Origin: CAXSEF01 sp964236695
Lineage (GTDB): Bacteria; Pseudomonadota; Alphaproteobacteria; Acetobacterales; Acetobacteraceae
Direction: 5' to 3'
DNA: 64,000 nucleotides
NCBI GenBank assembly: GCA_964236695.1
Contig: CAXSFU010000001.1
Coordinates: 141,074-205,073 of the forward strand
This document shows positions 39,391-47,490 of this stretch, one piece after another. Numbering within the stretch: position 1 is the stretch's first letter; each line of letters begins with the position of its first letter. The translations under genes and the position numbers were made by a program. The notes below the pieces were generated by a model. It saw only the letters and a program-made list of their open reading frames with translations, was not told the origin of the DNA and made no database searches.

Positions 39391-39549
39391 AGCAAGGCAG
39401 AGCCAGGGGCTCTGCCCCTGGACCCCGCTCAAGGCGGAGCCTTGAGAATCCATTTGTTGAAGAAAGGCCGTCACGGCTGGCCTGCTTCCGGAAAGAGTTT
39501 CCAAAGGGCTCGGCCCTTTGGCGGGTCCGGCCAGAGCCCGGCCTTGCTC
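39391..39549. repeat. GC-rich hairpin array R9, overlapping a coding sequence
   Basis: Units CCAGGGGCTCTGCCCCTGG, CTCAAGGCGGAGCCTTGAG, the link TTGTTGAAG, CCAAAGGGCTCGGCCCTTTGG (arms CCAAAGGGC/GCCCTTTGG) and CCGGCCAGAGCCCGG. Bases 39471-39549 are also the last ~26 codons of the small membrane protein gene. Confidence 0.88.
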
Positions 39550-39788
39550 GCCTGCTGCCGACGCAGCGACCGCACCAGGCCGAACACGCTGATCGCCGAC
39601 CAGAACAGCTCGATCAGCACCGACGGCAGGTTGAACGTCTCCAGCAGCGACAGGAAGATCATCACCGAGCCGAGCAGGTTGCCTGCCGGGAACCGCCAGT
39701 TCGAGGTCGAGAGCCGGCCCATCTGGTTGAGGAGGTAGAGCGAGCAGATCAGCAGCGCGCCGCCCACCCCCGCCACGTTCGCCAGCAC
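39471..39788 (-). CDS. Small membrane protein with a repeat-derived C-terminus
   Basis: A 105-residue protein with two or three hydrophobic segments: VAGVGGALLICSLYLLNQ, then FPAGNLLGSVMIFLSLLE and VLIELFWSAISVFGLVR. The pattern resembles the CBU_0592-like small membrane family seen in many Proteobacteria. The last ~26 residues, from about SKAGLWPDPPKGRALWK, are encoded by hairpin array R9 and are probably not part of the ancestral protein. The GTG 39788 start lies three bases after the hisS stop, implying translational coupling. Function unknown. Confidence 0.75.
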   Translation of the reverse strand: MLANVAGVGGALLICSLYLLNQMGRLSTSNWRFPAGNLLGSVMIFLSLLETFNLPSVLIELFWSAISVFGLVRSLRRQQASKAGLWPDPPKGRALWKLFPEAGQP

Positions 39789-39791
39789 CGG

Positions 39792-41042
39792 CTATCCCGC
39801 CGACCGCGCCAGCAGCCACGCCGCGACGCGATCCGGCGCCACCTCCTCCTGCGCCCCCGCCCGCAGGTCGCGGAGCTGCACGACGCCGCGCGCCAGCTCG
39901 TCCTCGCCCACGATCACCGCGAAGCCCGCCCCGATCCGGTTCGCCCGCTCCATCCGCTTCTTCAGATTGCCCCGGAACGCCATCTCCGCCCGCAGTCCCG
40001 CCCCGCGCACCGCGCGCAAAACGTCGATCGCGGCCGCCTCCGCCTCCTCGCCGACCGGCACCACTGCGACAACCTGCGGCCCCGCCGGCACCCCGTCCAT
40101 CAGCAGGGACAGCCGCTCGATCCCCGCCGCCCAGCCGATCGCTGGCGTCGCCGGCCCGCCCATCTCCGCGACCAGACCCTCGTAGCGCCCGCCCGCCAGC
40201 ACCGTGCCCTGCGCGCCCAGCCGGTCGGTGACGAACTCGAACGCAGTGTGGCTGTAGTAGTCGAGCCCACGCACGATCCGCGGGTTCTCCCGGAACGCCA
40301 CCCCGAAGCGGTCCAGCCCGCGGCGTACCCCGTCGTAGAACGCCTGCGCCGCCTGCGTCAGGTACGGCCCGATCACCGGTGCGTCGGCCACGACCCTGCG
40401 GTCGCCCTCGTCCTTGCTGTCGAGCACCCGCATCGGGTTGCGCTCCAGCCGCAAGGCGCTGTCCGGCGACAGCTCCGCGCGCCGCCCCTCCAGATACGCC
40501 ACCAGCGCCACCCGGTACGCGGCCCGGCTGTCCGCGTCGCCCAACGTGTTCAGCTCCAGCACCACGCCCTCGTTCACGCCCAGCGCGCGCAGCACGTCGT
40601 GCGCGCAGGCGATGGCCTCCGCGTCGGCCAGCGGCTCGGCCACGCCGATCCACTCCGCGCCGATCTGGTGGAACTGCCGGTAGCGGCCCTTCTGCGGCCG
40701 CTCGTAGCGGAACATCGGCCCGGCGTAGAACACCTTCTGCGGCAGCGACTGCGTCAGCCCGTTGCTGACCAGCGCCCGGCACACCCCCGCCGTGCCTTCC
40801 GGCCGCAGCGTCAGCCGCTCGCCGCCGCGGTCCTCGAACGAGTACATCTCCTTGGTCACCACGTCGGAGGTGTCGCCCAGGGTGCGCGAGAACACGCGCT
40901 CGTCCTCGAAGATCGGCGTCTGCCATTCGTCCAGCCCGTACAGCCCCGCCACCCGCCGTGCTTCCGCCACGACATGCGCGAAGCGCCGCTGCTCGTCGCC
41001 GATCAGGTCGCGGGTGCCGCGAACCGGCTGCAACCCGGCCAC
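39792..41042 (-). CDS. hisS: Histidine--tRNA ligase
   Basis: A 416-residue class II aminoacyl-tRNA synthetase. Motif 1 region PVRGTRDLIGDE at the N-terminus, motif 2 GPMFRYERPQKGRYRQFHQIGAE, the His-specific motifs GRIVRGLDYYSHTAFEF-like (here PRIVRGLDYYSHTAFEF) and GGRYEGLVAEMGG, and motif 3 AIGWAAGIERLSLL. A C-terminal anticodon-binding domain (~320-416) is present. The start is GTG 41042. A coupled small membrane protein follows. ispG is upstream on the same strand, separated by a hairpin array. Confidence 0.97.
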   Translation of the reverse strand: MAGLQPVRGTRDLIGDEQRRFAHVVAEARRVAGLYGLDEWQTPIFEDERVFSRTLGDTSDVVTKEMYSFEDRGGERLTLRPEGTAGVCRALVSNGLTQSLPQKVFYAGPMFRYERPQKGRYRQFHQIGAEWIGVAEPLADAEAIACAHDVLRALGVNEGVVLELNTLGDADSRAAYRVALVAYLEGRRAELSPDSALRLERNPMRVLDSKDEGDRRVVADAPVIGPYLTQAAQAFYDGVRRGLDRFGVAFRENPRIVRGLDYYSHTAFEFVTDRLGAQGTVLAGGRYEGLVAEMGGPATPAIGWAAGIERLSLLMDGVPAGPQVVAVVPVGEEAEAAAIDVLRAVRGAGLRAEMAFRGNLKKRMERANRIGAGFAVIVGEDELARGVVQLRDLRAGAQEEVAPDRVAAWLLARSAG

Positions 41043-41148
41043 CTAGCCGGCCACGCCGGGGCTCTGCCCCGACATCCGAAGGCGAAACGCCGCCAAACGC
41101 CTGGAACCTCGGGAAACCATGACTGCCGGCTTTCCTGCGTTGTGTGGG

Positions 41149-41200
41149 TCCGGGGGCTCAGCCCCCGGCGGGTCCAGGGCGGAGCCCTGGCCTTCCTTGC
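41149..41200. repeat. GC-rich hairpin array R10
   Basis: CCGGGGGCTCAGCCCCCGG followed by CCAGGGCGGAGCCCTGG. An additional isolated CGGGGCTCTGCCCCG unit is at about 41055-41069. The whole 175-bp gap between ispG and hisS is repeat-derived apart from ~75 bp. Confidence 0.85.
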
Positions 41201-41217
41201 CGTCCGGCCCCTGCCGC

Positions 41218-42408
41218 CTACTCCGCCGCCGCCACCCCCTGCGCCATCGCGCGCTTCGCGACATCCTCCGCGACCCCCGACATCCCCTCGGCGAGCGCCT
41301 TCTTCGCGCCCTCCTCCGCCTGGATCGCCGCCACCTTGGCCTCGACCTGCGCCACGATGTGGTCGACCATGGTCGCGCCGTCGATCGTGTGGTCCTGCCG
41401 CCCGGCGGAATACACCATGTGCCGGTTGTTGCCGCCGCCGGTCAGCCCGACATCGGTCATCAGCGCCTCGCCGGGCCCGTTCACCACGCAGCCGATGATC
41501 GACAGCGTCACCGGCGTCTCGATATAGGCGAGCCGCTCCTCCAGTTGCTGCACCGTCTGGATCACGTTGAACCCCTGCCGCGCGCACGACGGGCAGGAGA
41601 TGACCTTCACGCCCCGGTTGCGCACGCCGAGCGTCTTGAGCATGTCCCAGCCGACGTGCACCTCCTCCTCGGGCTCCGCCGACAGGCTGACGCGCACCGT
41701 GTCGCCGATTCCCGCCCACAGCAGGTTGCCCAGGCCGATCGCGCTCTTCACCGTGCCGGCGCGCTTGCCGCCCGCCTCGGTGATGCCGATGTGCAGCGGG
41801 TGGTCGCACTGCTCTGCGAGCTGCTGGTAGGCGGCGACCGCCATGAACACGTCGGACGCCTTCACGCTGATCTTGAACTCGTGGAAGTCGTGGTCCTGCA
41901 GGATCTTTGCGTGTTCCAGCGCCGACTCCACCAGAGCCTCCGGGTTCGGCTCGCCGTACTTCTCCAGCAGGTGACGCTCCAGCGAGCCTGCGTTCACGCC
42001 GATGCGGATCGAGCAGCCGTGCTCGCGCGCTGCGGTGACCACCTCGCGCACCCGCTCGGCGCTGCCGATGTTGCCCGGGTTGATGCGCAGGCAGGCGGCG
42101 CCCGCTTGGGCCGCCTCGATGGCGCGTTTATAGTGGAAGTGGATGTCGGCCACGATCGGCACGTTGACCTCGCGCACGATCTCCGCCAGCGCCGCGGTGC
42201 TTTCCACGTCCGGGCAGGACACGCGCACGATGTCCACGCCGGCCAGCTCGGCCCGCCGGATCTGCGCGATGGTCGCGGCGGCGTCCGAGGTCAGGGTGTT
42301 GGTCATGGTCTGGATGGTGATCGGCGCGTCGCCGCCGACCTTGACGCGGCCGACGCTGATCTGGCGCGAGCGCCGGCGCTCGATCTGCTGGTAGGGGCGA
42401 TAGCTCAT
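41218..42408 (-). CDS. ispG: 4-hydroxy-3-methylbut-2-enyl-diphosphate synthase
   Basis: A 396-residue iron-sulfur enzyme of the MEP isoprenoid pathway, reducing methylerythritol cyclodiphosphate. TIM-barrel part: SVGRVKVGGDAPITIQTMTN, VRVSCPDVES, LRINPGNIG, and RIGVNAGSLERHLL. The 4Fe-4S ligands are in CPSCARQGFNVIQTV and IIGCVVNGPGEA near the C-terminus. GGAG precedes ATG 42408. A ~35-residue Ala/Glu-rich tail extends the protein. The 230-bp gap upstream, to the RodZ-like gene, shows nothing distinctive. Confidence 0.98.
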   Translation of the reverse strand: MSYRPYQQIERRRSRQISVGRVKVGGDAPITIQTMTNTLTSDAAATIAQIRRAELAGVDIVRVSCPDVESTAALAEIVREVNVPIVADIHFHYKRAIEAAQAGAACLRINPGNIGSAERVREVVTAAREHGCSIRIGVNAGSLERHLLEKYGEPNPEALVESALEHAKILQDHDFHEFKISVKASDVFMAVAAYQQLAEQCDHPLHIGITEAGGKRAGTVKSAIGLGNLLWAGIGDTVRVSLSAEPEEEVHVGWDMLKTLGVRNRGVKVISCPSCARQGFNVIQTVQQLEERLAYIETPVTLSIIGCVVNGPGEALMTDVGLTGGGNNRHMVYSAGRQDHTIDGATMVDHIVAQVEAKVAAIQAEEGAKKALAEGMSGVAEDVAKRAMAQGVAAAE

Positions 42409-42638
42409 GGGATCTCCAGGCCGGGCCGCGCGCGGCGCCCGCTTCTGTGGGCCGTCTGTGCCCAGGATTACCAGCCCGCACGCCGAAGGCCAAACATCGC
42501 GCGCGCAGGGCAGCCGCCAGGCAGCGCAGGAGCCTCGCCGCGAGCTTCGCTGGAGGCATGACGGTGAAACCTCTGCCCAGGGCGGGTCGCGGACTCCAGG
42601 GCACGGCAGCTTTTCCTGCCAGGCCGGCGAAAGCCGTT

Positions 42639-43838
42639 TCAGTGAACGCCGAGCTGACGGGCGTTGAGCTGGTCCGCCGAGGTGTCCGGATCCGCAGCCG
42701 CCGCGGCCGGCCTGGGTTTCGGCTTCGGCGGCGGTGGCGGCGGTGGCGCCGCCGCGAGCCTGCCCGACTGCAGGTCGGCAGGCTCCAGCGGCAGGTCGCG
42801 TCGGCTGACCCCCTGGAGCTGCGGCGCCGCCGCACCGTCCACCAGCAGCGACAGCCCCCTCGCGTTGCCCACCGACAGCAGCAGCGGCTTGTCGTCGGGC
42901 GGCACCGGCCAGGTCTCTCCGGGGTGCAGGGTCTCGTTGACCAGAACCTTGCCGCCCTTTTCGCGCACCATGATCCAGCTCGGAGCCGTGCTGGCGAGCA
43001 CGATCCGTGTCCCCGCCGGCACCGGCGCGGCGCCAGGCACCGGCGCGGCACTGGGCACCGCCACGGCACCGGGCACCGCTCCCGTCGCCACCGCCACGCC
43101 CGCCGCCGCAGCCGTGCCAGAAGCGCCCGGCCCCGCAACCGCCTGCATGGCCGGCGCAGGCACGGTCACCGGGGCCGCGGCAACCTGGCCCGGCGGCACC
43201 CCCTGCGCCGGCATGGCCGGCACCACCGGTGCCCCCGCCGATGGCGCCGTGACCGGCGCGGCCGGTATGGACGGCGGCGCGGTCGCCGGCAGGATCGAGG
43301 CGACCTGCGGCGACGGCGCCGCCATCACCGGCGCGGCGCGCGTGGCCAGATGCTCAGGCACTTCCGGCACCGTCTGCACCGGCGTGTGCCCGTCGCTGGA
43401 GATGCGGTACCAGCCCGCATACGCCGCCGCCACCACCACCGCGCCCAGCAGCACCACAGCGCCCGCCGGCATCCCGCGCTGCGGCACCGGCGCGGGAAAG
43501 GCCAGCTCGGTTCGCCGGTTCACCTCCGAGGCGCCCTCGCGGAACCGGCTGGCCAGCGCCTCCGCGTCCAGCCCGACGGCACCCGCATAGGTCTTGAGGA
43601 ATCCCACCGCATAGGCGCTGCCCGGCAGGTCGGCCACCCGCCCCGCCTCGATCGCCTCCAGATAGGGCAGGCGGATGCGCAGTTGCGCCGCCACTGCCTC
43701 CAGGCTCCAGCCCAGCGCCTCGCGCGCCTCACGGATCTCCGCGCCGACCTGCAACGCGCCGGCGCGCGGCGGTACACCCGACGCTTCGGACAGCCGCTCC
43801 CGCGACCCGGCGGGCCTCGACTTGGATTGCTGCAGCAC
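42639..43838 (-). CDS. RodZ-like HTH membrane protein
   Basis: A 399-residue bitopic protein. The N-terminal Xre-type helix-turn-helix (LQVGAEIREAREALGWSLEAV split over ~residues 28-95) is the RodZ-type domain. One transmembrane segment (AGAVVLLGAVVVAAAYAGW) lies near residue 150. A long Ala/Pro-rich periplasmic linker leads to a DUF4115-like domain (STAPSWIMVREKGGKVLVNE), then a Pro/Lys tail. RodZ anchors MreB and helps cell shape; relatives are common near ispG-hisS. GTG 43838 has AAGGGG five bases before it; GTG 43844 is also possible. Confidence 0.87.
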   Translation of the reverse strand: MLQQSKSRPAGSRERLSEASGVPPRAGALQVGAEIREAREALGWSLEAVAAQLRIRLPYLEAIEAGRVADLPGSAYAVGFLKTYAGAVGLDAEALASRFREGASEVNRRTELAFPAPVPQRGMPAGAVVLLGAVVVAAAYAGWYRISSDGHTPVQTVPEVPEHLATRAAPVMAAPSPQVASILPATAPPSIPAAPVTAPSAGAPVVPAMPAQGVPPGQVAAAPVTVPAPAMQAVAGPGASGTAAAAGVAVATGAVPGAVAVPSAAPVPGAAPVPAGTRIVLASTAPSWIMVREKGGKVLVNETLHPGETWPVPPDDKPLLLSVGNARGLSLLVDGAAAPQLQGVSRRDLPLEPADLQSGRLAAAPPPPPPPKPKPRPAAAAADPDTSADQLNARQLGVH

Positions 43839-43960
43839 GCTCACCCCTTCGGGCGCCCTGCCCGGGCCCGGCACGGCGTCGCCCCGCGCCAATCTAGGCC
43901 CAGAAGCCGCCCGCTGCCAACGTGCCCCGCGCCGGGCGGCGGGTCGGCTCGGCATCCGGA

Positions 43961-44158
43961 AAGGAAGGCCAGGGGCTCTGCCCCTGGACCCCGCCAAAGG
44001 CCGAGCCTTTGGAATCCATTTCTTAAGCAAGGCAGGGTCCAGGGGTGGCTCCCTCCGGTGGCCTTTCCAACGATCCAAGGGGATCGTCGGAACCTTTGGC
44101 CACCTACGCCTGGCGGGTCCAGGGCAGAGCCCTGGCCTTCTCGAACCGAGACACTGCC
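43961..44158. repeat. GC-rich hairpin array R11 with an extra long hairpin
   Basis: CCAGGGGCTCTGCCCCTGG; CCAAAGGC/GCCTTTGG; the link TTCTTAAGC; then a special unit at 44057-44104 with nested arms GGTGGCC/GGCCACC and ACGATCC/GGATCGT; then CCAGGGCAGAGCCCTGG and the tail ACCGAGACACTGCC. It occupies most of the 440 bp between the RodZ-like gene and hemB. The special unit recurs only in the array on the other side of hemB. Confidence 0.88.
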
Positions 44159-44278
44159 TGCGCCGGACCCGTGCGCCCGGCCCAGGTCATGTGTCGCGGC
44201 ACGTTCCGCCTTGGCACGCCCTCCGCCACGGCCTATTCCGCCGCCCACCGCCCTGCCGCCCGATCAAAGGACCGCGCC

Positions 44279-45283
44279 ATGACCGTCGGACGCTTTCCCG
44301 CCACCCGCATGCGCCGCAACCGCCACGACGCCTGGACCCGCCGTCTGGTCGCCGAGACCCGCCTGTCCATCGACGACCTGATCTGGCCGATCTTCATCGC
44401 AGGCGGCCATGACGCCACGACGGATGTCGCCGCCATGCCCGGCGTAAAGCGCGTCACCCTGGACCGCCTGGCCGCCCACGTCGCCCCCGCCGCCCGCCTC
44501 GGCATCCCCGCCCTCGCCCTGTTCCCCGTCACCCCCGCGGAGCGCAAGGACGCAGAGGGCAGCGAGTCCGCCAACCCCGACAACCTGATCTGCCAGGCCG
44601 CCCGCCTGCTGAAGCGCGAGTTCCCCGGCCTCGGCCTGATCGGCGACGTGGCGCTCGATCCCTACACCGACCACGGCCACGACGGCGTGCTGCGCGACGG
44701 CACCGTCGCCAACGACGAGTCCGTCGCCATCCTCGCCCGGCAGTCGGTCAACCAGGCCGAAGCCGGCATCGACGTCATCGCGCCGTCGGACATGATGGAC
44801 GGTCGCATCGCCGCCATCCGCGCCGCGCTCGACGATGCCGGCCACGCGCACACCCGCCTGATGTCCTACGCCGCCAAATACGCCTCCGCGTTCTACGGCC
44901 CGTTCCGCGACGCGCTCGGCTCCGGGGCCACGCTGAAGGGCGACAAGAAGACCTACCAGATGGACCCCGCCAACGGCGACGAGGCCCTGCGCGAGGTCGA
45001 GCTGGACCTGCTCGAGGGCGCCGACATGGTCATGGTCAAGCCGGGCATGCCCTACCTGGACATCGTGCGCCGCGTCCACGAGCGCTTCGCCGTGCCGACC
45101 TTCGCCTACCAGGTATCGGGCGAGTACTCGATGCTCGCCGGCGCCATCGAGCGCGGCTGGCTCGACCGGGACCGCGCGGTCCTGGAAAGCCTGCTCGCCT
45201 TCCGACGCGCCGGCGCCAGCGGCGTGCTGACCTACTTTGCGCTGGAGGCCGCCATCCTGCTGCGCGAACGCGACATACCCTGA
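44279..45283 (+). CDS. hemB: Porphobilinogen synthase (delta-aminolevulinate dehydratase)
   Basis: A 334-residue haem-pathway enzyme condensing two 5-aminolevulinate molecules. Schiff-base lysines are in MSYAAKYASAFYGPFRDA and MVMVKPGMPYLDIV. The metal-site segment reads DVALDPYTDHGHDG with Asp where zinc enzymes have Cys, so it is the magnesium-dependent, cysteine-free type typical of alphaproteobacteria. AAAGGA lies eight bases before ATG 44279. It stands alone between two hairpin arrays. Confidence 0.97.
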   Translation: MTVGRFPATRMRRNRHDAWTRRLVAETRLSIDDLIWPIFIAGGHDATTDVAAMPGVKRVTLDRLAAHVAPAARLGIPALALFPVTPAERKDAEGSESANPDNLICQAARLLKREFPGLGLIGDVALDPYTDHGHDGVLRDGTVANDESVAILARQSVNQAEAGIDVIAPSDMMDGRIAAIRAALDDAGHAHTRLMSYAAKYASAFYGPFRDALGSGATLKGDKKTYQMDPANGDEALREVELDLLEGADMVMVKPGMPYLDIVRRVHERFAVPTFAYQVSGEYSMLAGAIERGWLDRDRAVLESLLAFRRAGASGVLTYFALEAAILLRERDIP

Positions 45284-45284
45284 A

Positions 45285-45421
45285 GCAAGCAAGGTCGAGG
45301 CCCTGCCTCAAACTCCGCCAGGGGCGGCTCCTTCCGGTGGCCTTTCCAACGATCCAGCCGGATCGTCGGAACCTCTGGCCCCCTTCGCCTGGCGGGTCTG
45401 GGCAGAGCCCAGCCTTGCCTT
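45285..45421. repeat. GC-rich hairpin array R12 with an extra long hairpin
   Basis: GAGGCCCTGCCTC; a GCCAGGGGCGGCTCC half-unit; the special nested hairpin at 45336-45380 (GGTGGCC...GGCC and CGATCC/GGATCG) shared with the array before hemB; and CTGGGCAGAGCCCAG. It fills the gap between convergent hemB and the GT11-like gene. Confidence 0.88.
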
Positions 45422-46618
45422 CTACCCGCGCGCGCGATACCCCCGCGGCGCGCCGATCTCGACGAAGTGGTGCTCCGGATCCGCATACCACCCCTCGCCG
45501 ATCTCCTGCGCCGCCACGGGATAGGTCCGCGCGTACCACGCCGCGTCGATCGGCATTGCCACCCGCTTCTCCGCGAAGCCGTGCGCGACATAGTGCTCGT
45601 ACCCCGAGCCGTATCCCCCGGCCTCGACCGCGGAGCGCACGTCGGCGTGGGCCGCCAGGTAGAACGCCTCGTCGAACAGCGGCGCGATGCGCTCGAAGTG
45701 GCGCGGCAGGCGCGGCACTGCGCGGAACATCTCGCGCAGCATGACCGGCTCCACCAGACGCCACTGGCCGAGCAGCGCCTCGTGCACCGGCCTGTACTCC
45801 TCGACCGGCACCGCGTAGTTGGCGGGAAACAGGAAGAAGCGGTAGCGCGGGTCGTCGAGCGGCAGCAGGTTGGCATGCGGCCCCGTCACCGGGTGCAGCA
45901 TCCCGTCCACCGGCAGGAACACCCGGTCCGCCTCGGACAGCCACGCCGCCAGCCAGGCGAAGGTGGACACGCTCGGCACGATGTTGCGCGACCGGCGCAG
46001 CGCCGCGAAATCCGCCATCGGCCCGCGGCTGTCCACGAACGGCGCGTCAGGGAACCGTGCCCGCAGCGCGTCGACATAGGCGTTCGGCGCGAGCTGCCCG
46101 AGGAACACCGGCGACAGCCCGGTGCGCGCCACGAGCTCGGCGTAGAACTCCACCGGCAGCAGCACGTAGCCCGGGTGGCGCCCGTCCAGCACCTCGCCGC
46201 CGCGCACGCTGCACACGAGCTGCCCCGCGCCGTAGCCGGGCGCCTCCGCCTCGCCGGGCATCGCCGACGTCGGGAACGCGTGCCGGTAGGCGCCGGGCGG
46301 CAGGAAGTACTCCAGCCGCTGCCCGTACACCTGGATCTCCAGGCGCTCCACCTCGCCGGAACGGAGGCGTCCGACCTCGTGGGCCAGGTCGAACCGCTCG
46401 TCGACCAGCACGCGGCGCCGCACCCCCGGCTGCGGCACCGCGGGAAGGCGCAAGCCCCACTCCGGCAGGTCGACGTTGGACACCACGCAGCCCGGCACCT
46501 GGCTGGCCACGGTCAACGCCAGCATGGCCTGCATCATCCGGTTGGCGAAGCCGCCCATCGGATGGACGTGCACCACCGGCGCGCCGGCAGGCTGCGCGTC
46601 CTGCGCGCCCGCGCTCAT
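45422..46618 (-). CDS. GT11-like (fucosyltransferase-related) glycosyltransferase
   Basis: A 398-residue cytosolic protein. The N-terminal HPMGGFANRMMQAMLALTVA and the later SRNIVPSVSTFAWLAAWLSEA resemble GT11 alpha-1,2-fucosyltransferase motifs (GGLGNQMFQ and STFSWWAAWL types). The last ~80 residues hold two copies of a short surface-glycan-associated repeat (FYLAAHADVRSAVEAGGYGS, then WYARTYPVAAQEIGEGWYAD). It starts 16 bp after the preceding GT gene and is the last gene of the operon. Donor and acceptor are unknown; the family call is by motif only. Confidence 0.7.
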   Translation of the reverse strand: MSAGAQDAQPAGAPVVHVHPMGGFANRMMQAMLALTVASQVPGCVVSNVDLPEWGLRLPAVPQPGVRRRVLVDERFDLAHEVGRLRSGEVERLEIQVYGQRLEYFLPPGAYRHAFPTSAMPGEAEAPGYGAGQLVCSVRGGEVLDGRHPGYVLLPVEFYAELVARTGLSPVFLGQLAPNAYVDALRARFPDAPFVDSRGPMADFAALRRSRNIVPSVSTFAWLAAWLSEADRVFLPVDGMLHPVTGPHANLLPLDDPRYRFFLFPANYAVPVEEYRPVHEALLGQWRLVEPVMLREMFRAVPRLPRHFERIAPLFDEAFYLAAHADVRSAVEAGGYGSGYEHYVAHGFAEKRVAMPIDAAWYARTYPVAAQEIGEGWYADPEHHFVEIGAPRGYRARG

Positions 46619-46634
46619 CGGCGCCGGGCCGCCC

Positions 46635-47483
46635 TCACCCCGCCAGGCCGCGCAGCCCGCCGGCGCGCATCGTCGCCATCTCGCGCTTCACCGCGGCGAC
46701 GTAGCGCAGGGCGGACGCGTCGAGCACCTCGTTGCGGTCGTGCTCGGCGAAGGCGTCGTCGGTGCGCTCCACGTCGAGCCAGCGCCGCGCCATCTTCACC
46801 CGCCAGTGGGCAAGCGAGCGCGTGAAGTAGTGGTGCAGCCGCGCGGTGGCGAACTCCGGCCGGTCGCGCGTCACCCCCGCCTGCGCTTCCCAGTGGATCG
46901 GCCGCCCGTCGGCATCCACGTAGCCGTCGTGCCAGCCGTCGCCTTCCAGGCGCGCGCCGCGCAGCTCGAACCAGTGCGACAGGTGGCAGCGCACCACCTC
47001 GCCCGGCCGCACGATCGACTTGATGTGCCGGTTGGGCCCGAAATCCTCGCGCGCCCGGTGCAGGAAGCTGTCGAGCACCAGACCCTGCGGCCAGTCCACC
47101 TGCCCGGACGAGCCGAACACCGCCCAGTGCACGCCGACCGCCTGGTGCGCGCCCAGCGACTCCAGCAGCGCCGGCACCGAGCCGTGACGCAGCGGCAGCA
47201 GGAACTCGTCGGCATCGAGAAATGCCATCCAGTCGAACTCCGCCCCGAACACCGCCAGCGCGTGGTCGTAGGCGTCGGCGTGCGAGCTGAGCGCCACCGA
47301 CGGCCAGTCCAGCAGCCGGATGTCGTGGGTCTGCGCCGCCATGCGCACCACGTCGGGGGTGCCGTCGGTCGAGCCGTTGTCGAGCACGATCACCGTGTCG
47401 AAGCCGACCACGAACTGGAACGCCAGCCATTCCAGCAGGTCGCGCGCCTCGTTCTTGACCAGCAGGCAGACGGCAACCCTCAC
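46635..47483 (-). CDS. GT2-like glycosyltransferase
   Basis: A 282-residue GT-A enzyme of the Glyco_tranf_2_4 / GT92-like type: VAVCLLVKNEARDLLEWLAF, VIVLDNGSTDGTPDVV and the metal-binding DADE in MAFLDADEFLLPL. HLSHWFELRG and LHHYFTRSLAHWRVKM at the C-terminal side are typical of this branch. GTG 47483 lies seven bases after the stop of the tandem GT gene, with GGAG upstream. It resembles one half of that larger protein and may have arisen from the same family. Confidence 0.87.
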   Translation of the reverse strand: MRVAVCLLVKNEARDLLEWLAFQFVVGFDTVIVLDNGSTDGTPDVVRMAAQTHDIRLLDWPSVALSSHADAYDHALAVFGAEFDWMAFLDADEFLLPLRHGSVPALLESLGAHQAVGVHWAVFGSSGQVDWPQGLVLDSFLHRAREDFGPNRHIKSIVRPGEVVRCHLSHWFELRGARLEGDGWHDGYVDADGRPIHWEAQAGVTRDRPEFATARLHHYFTRSLAHWRVKMARRWLDVERTDDAFAEHDRNEVLDASALRYVAAVKREMATMRAGGLRGLAG

Positions 47484-47490
47484 GAACGCG

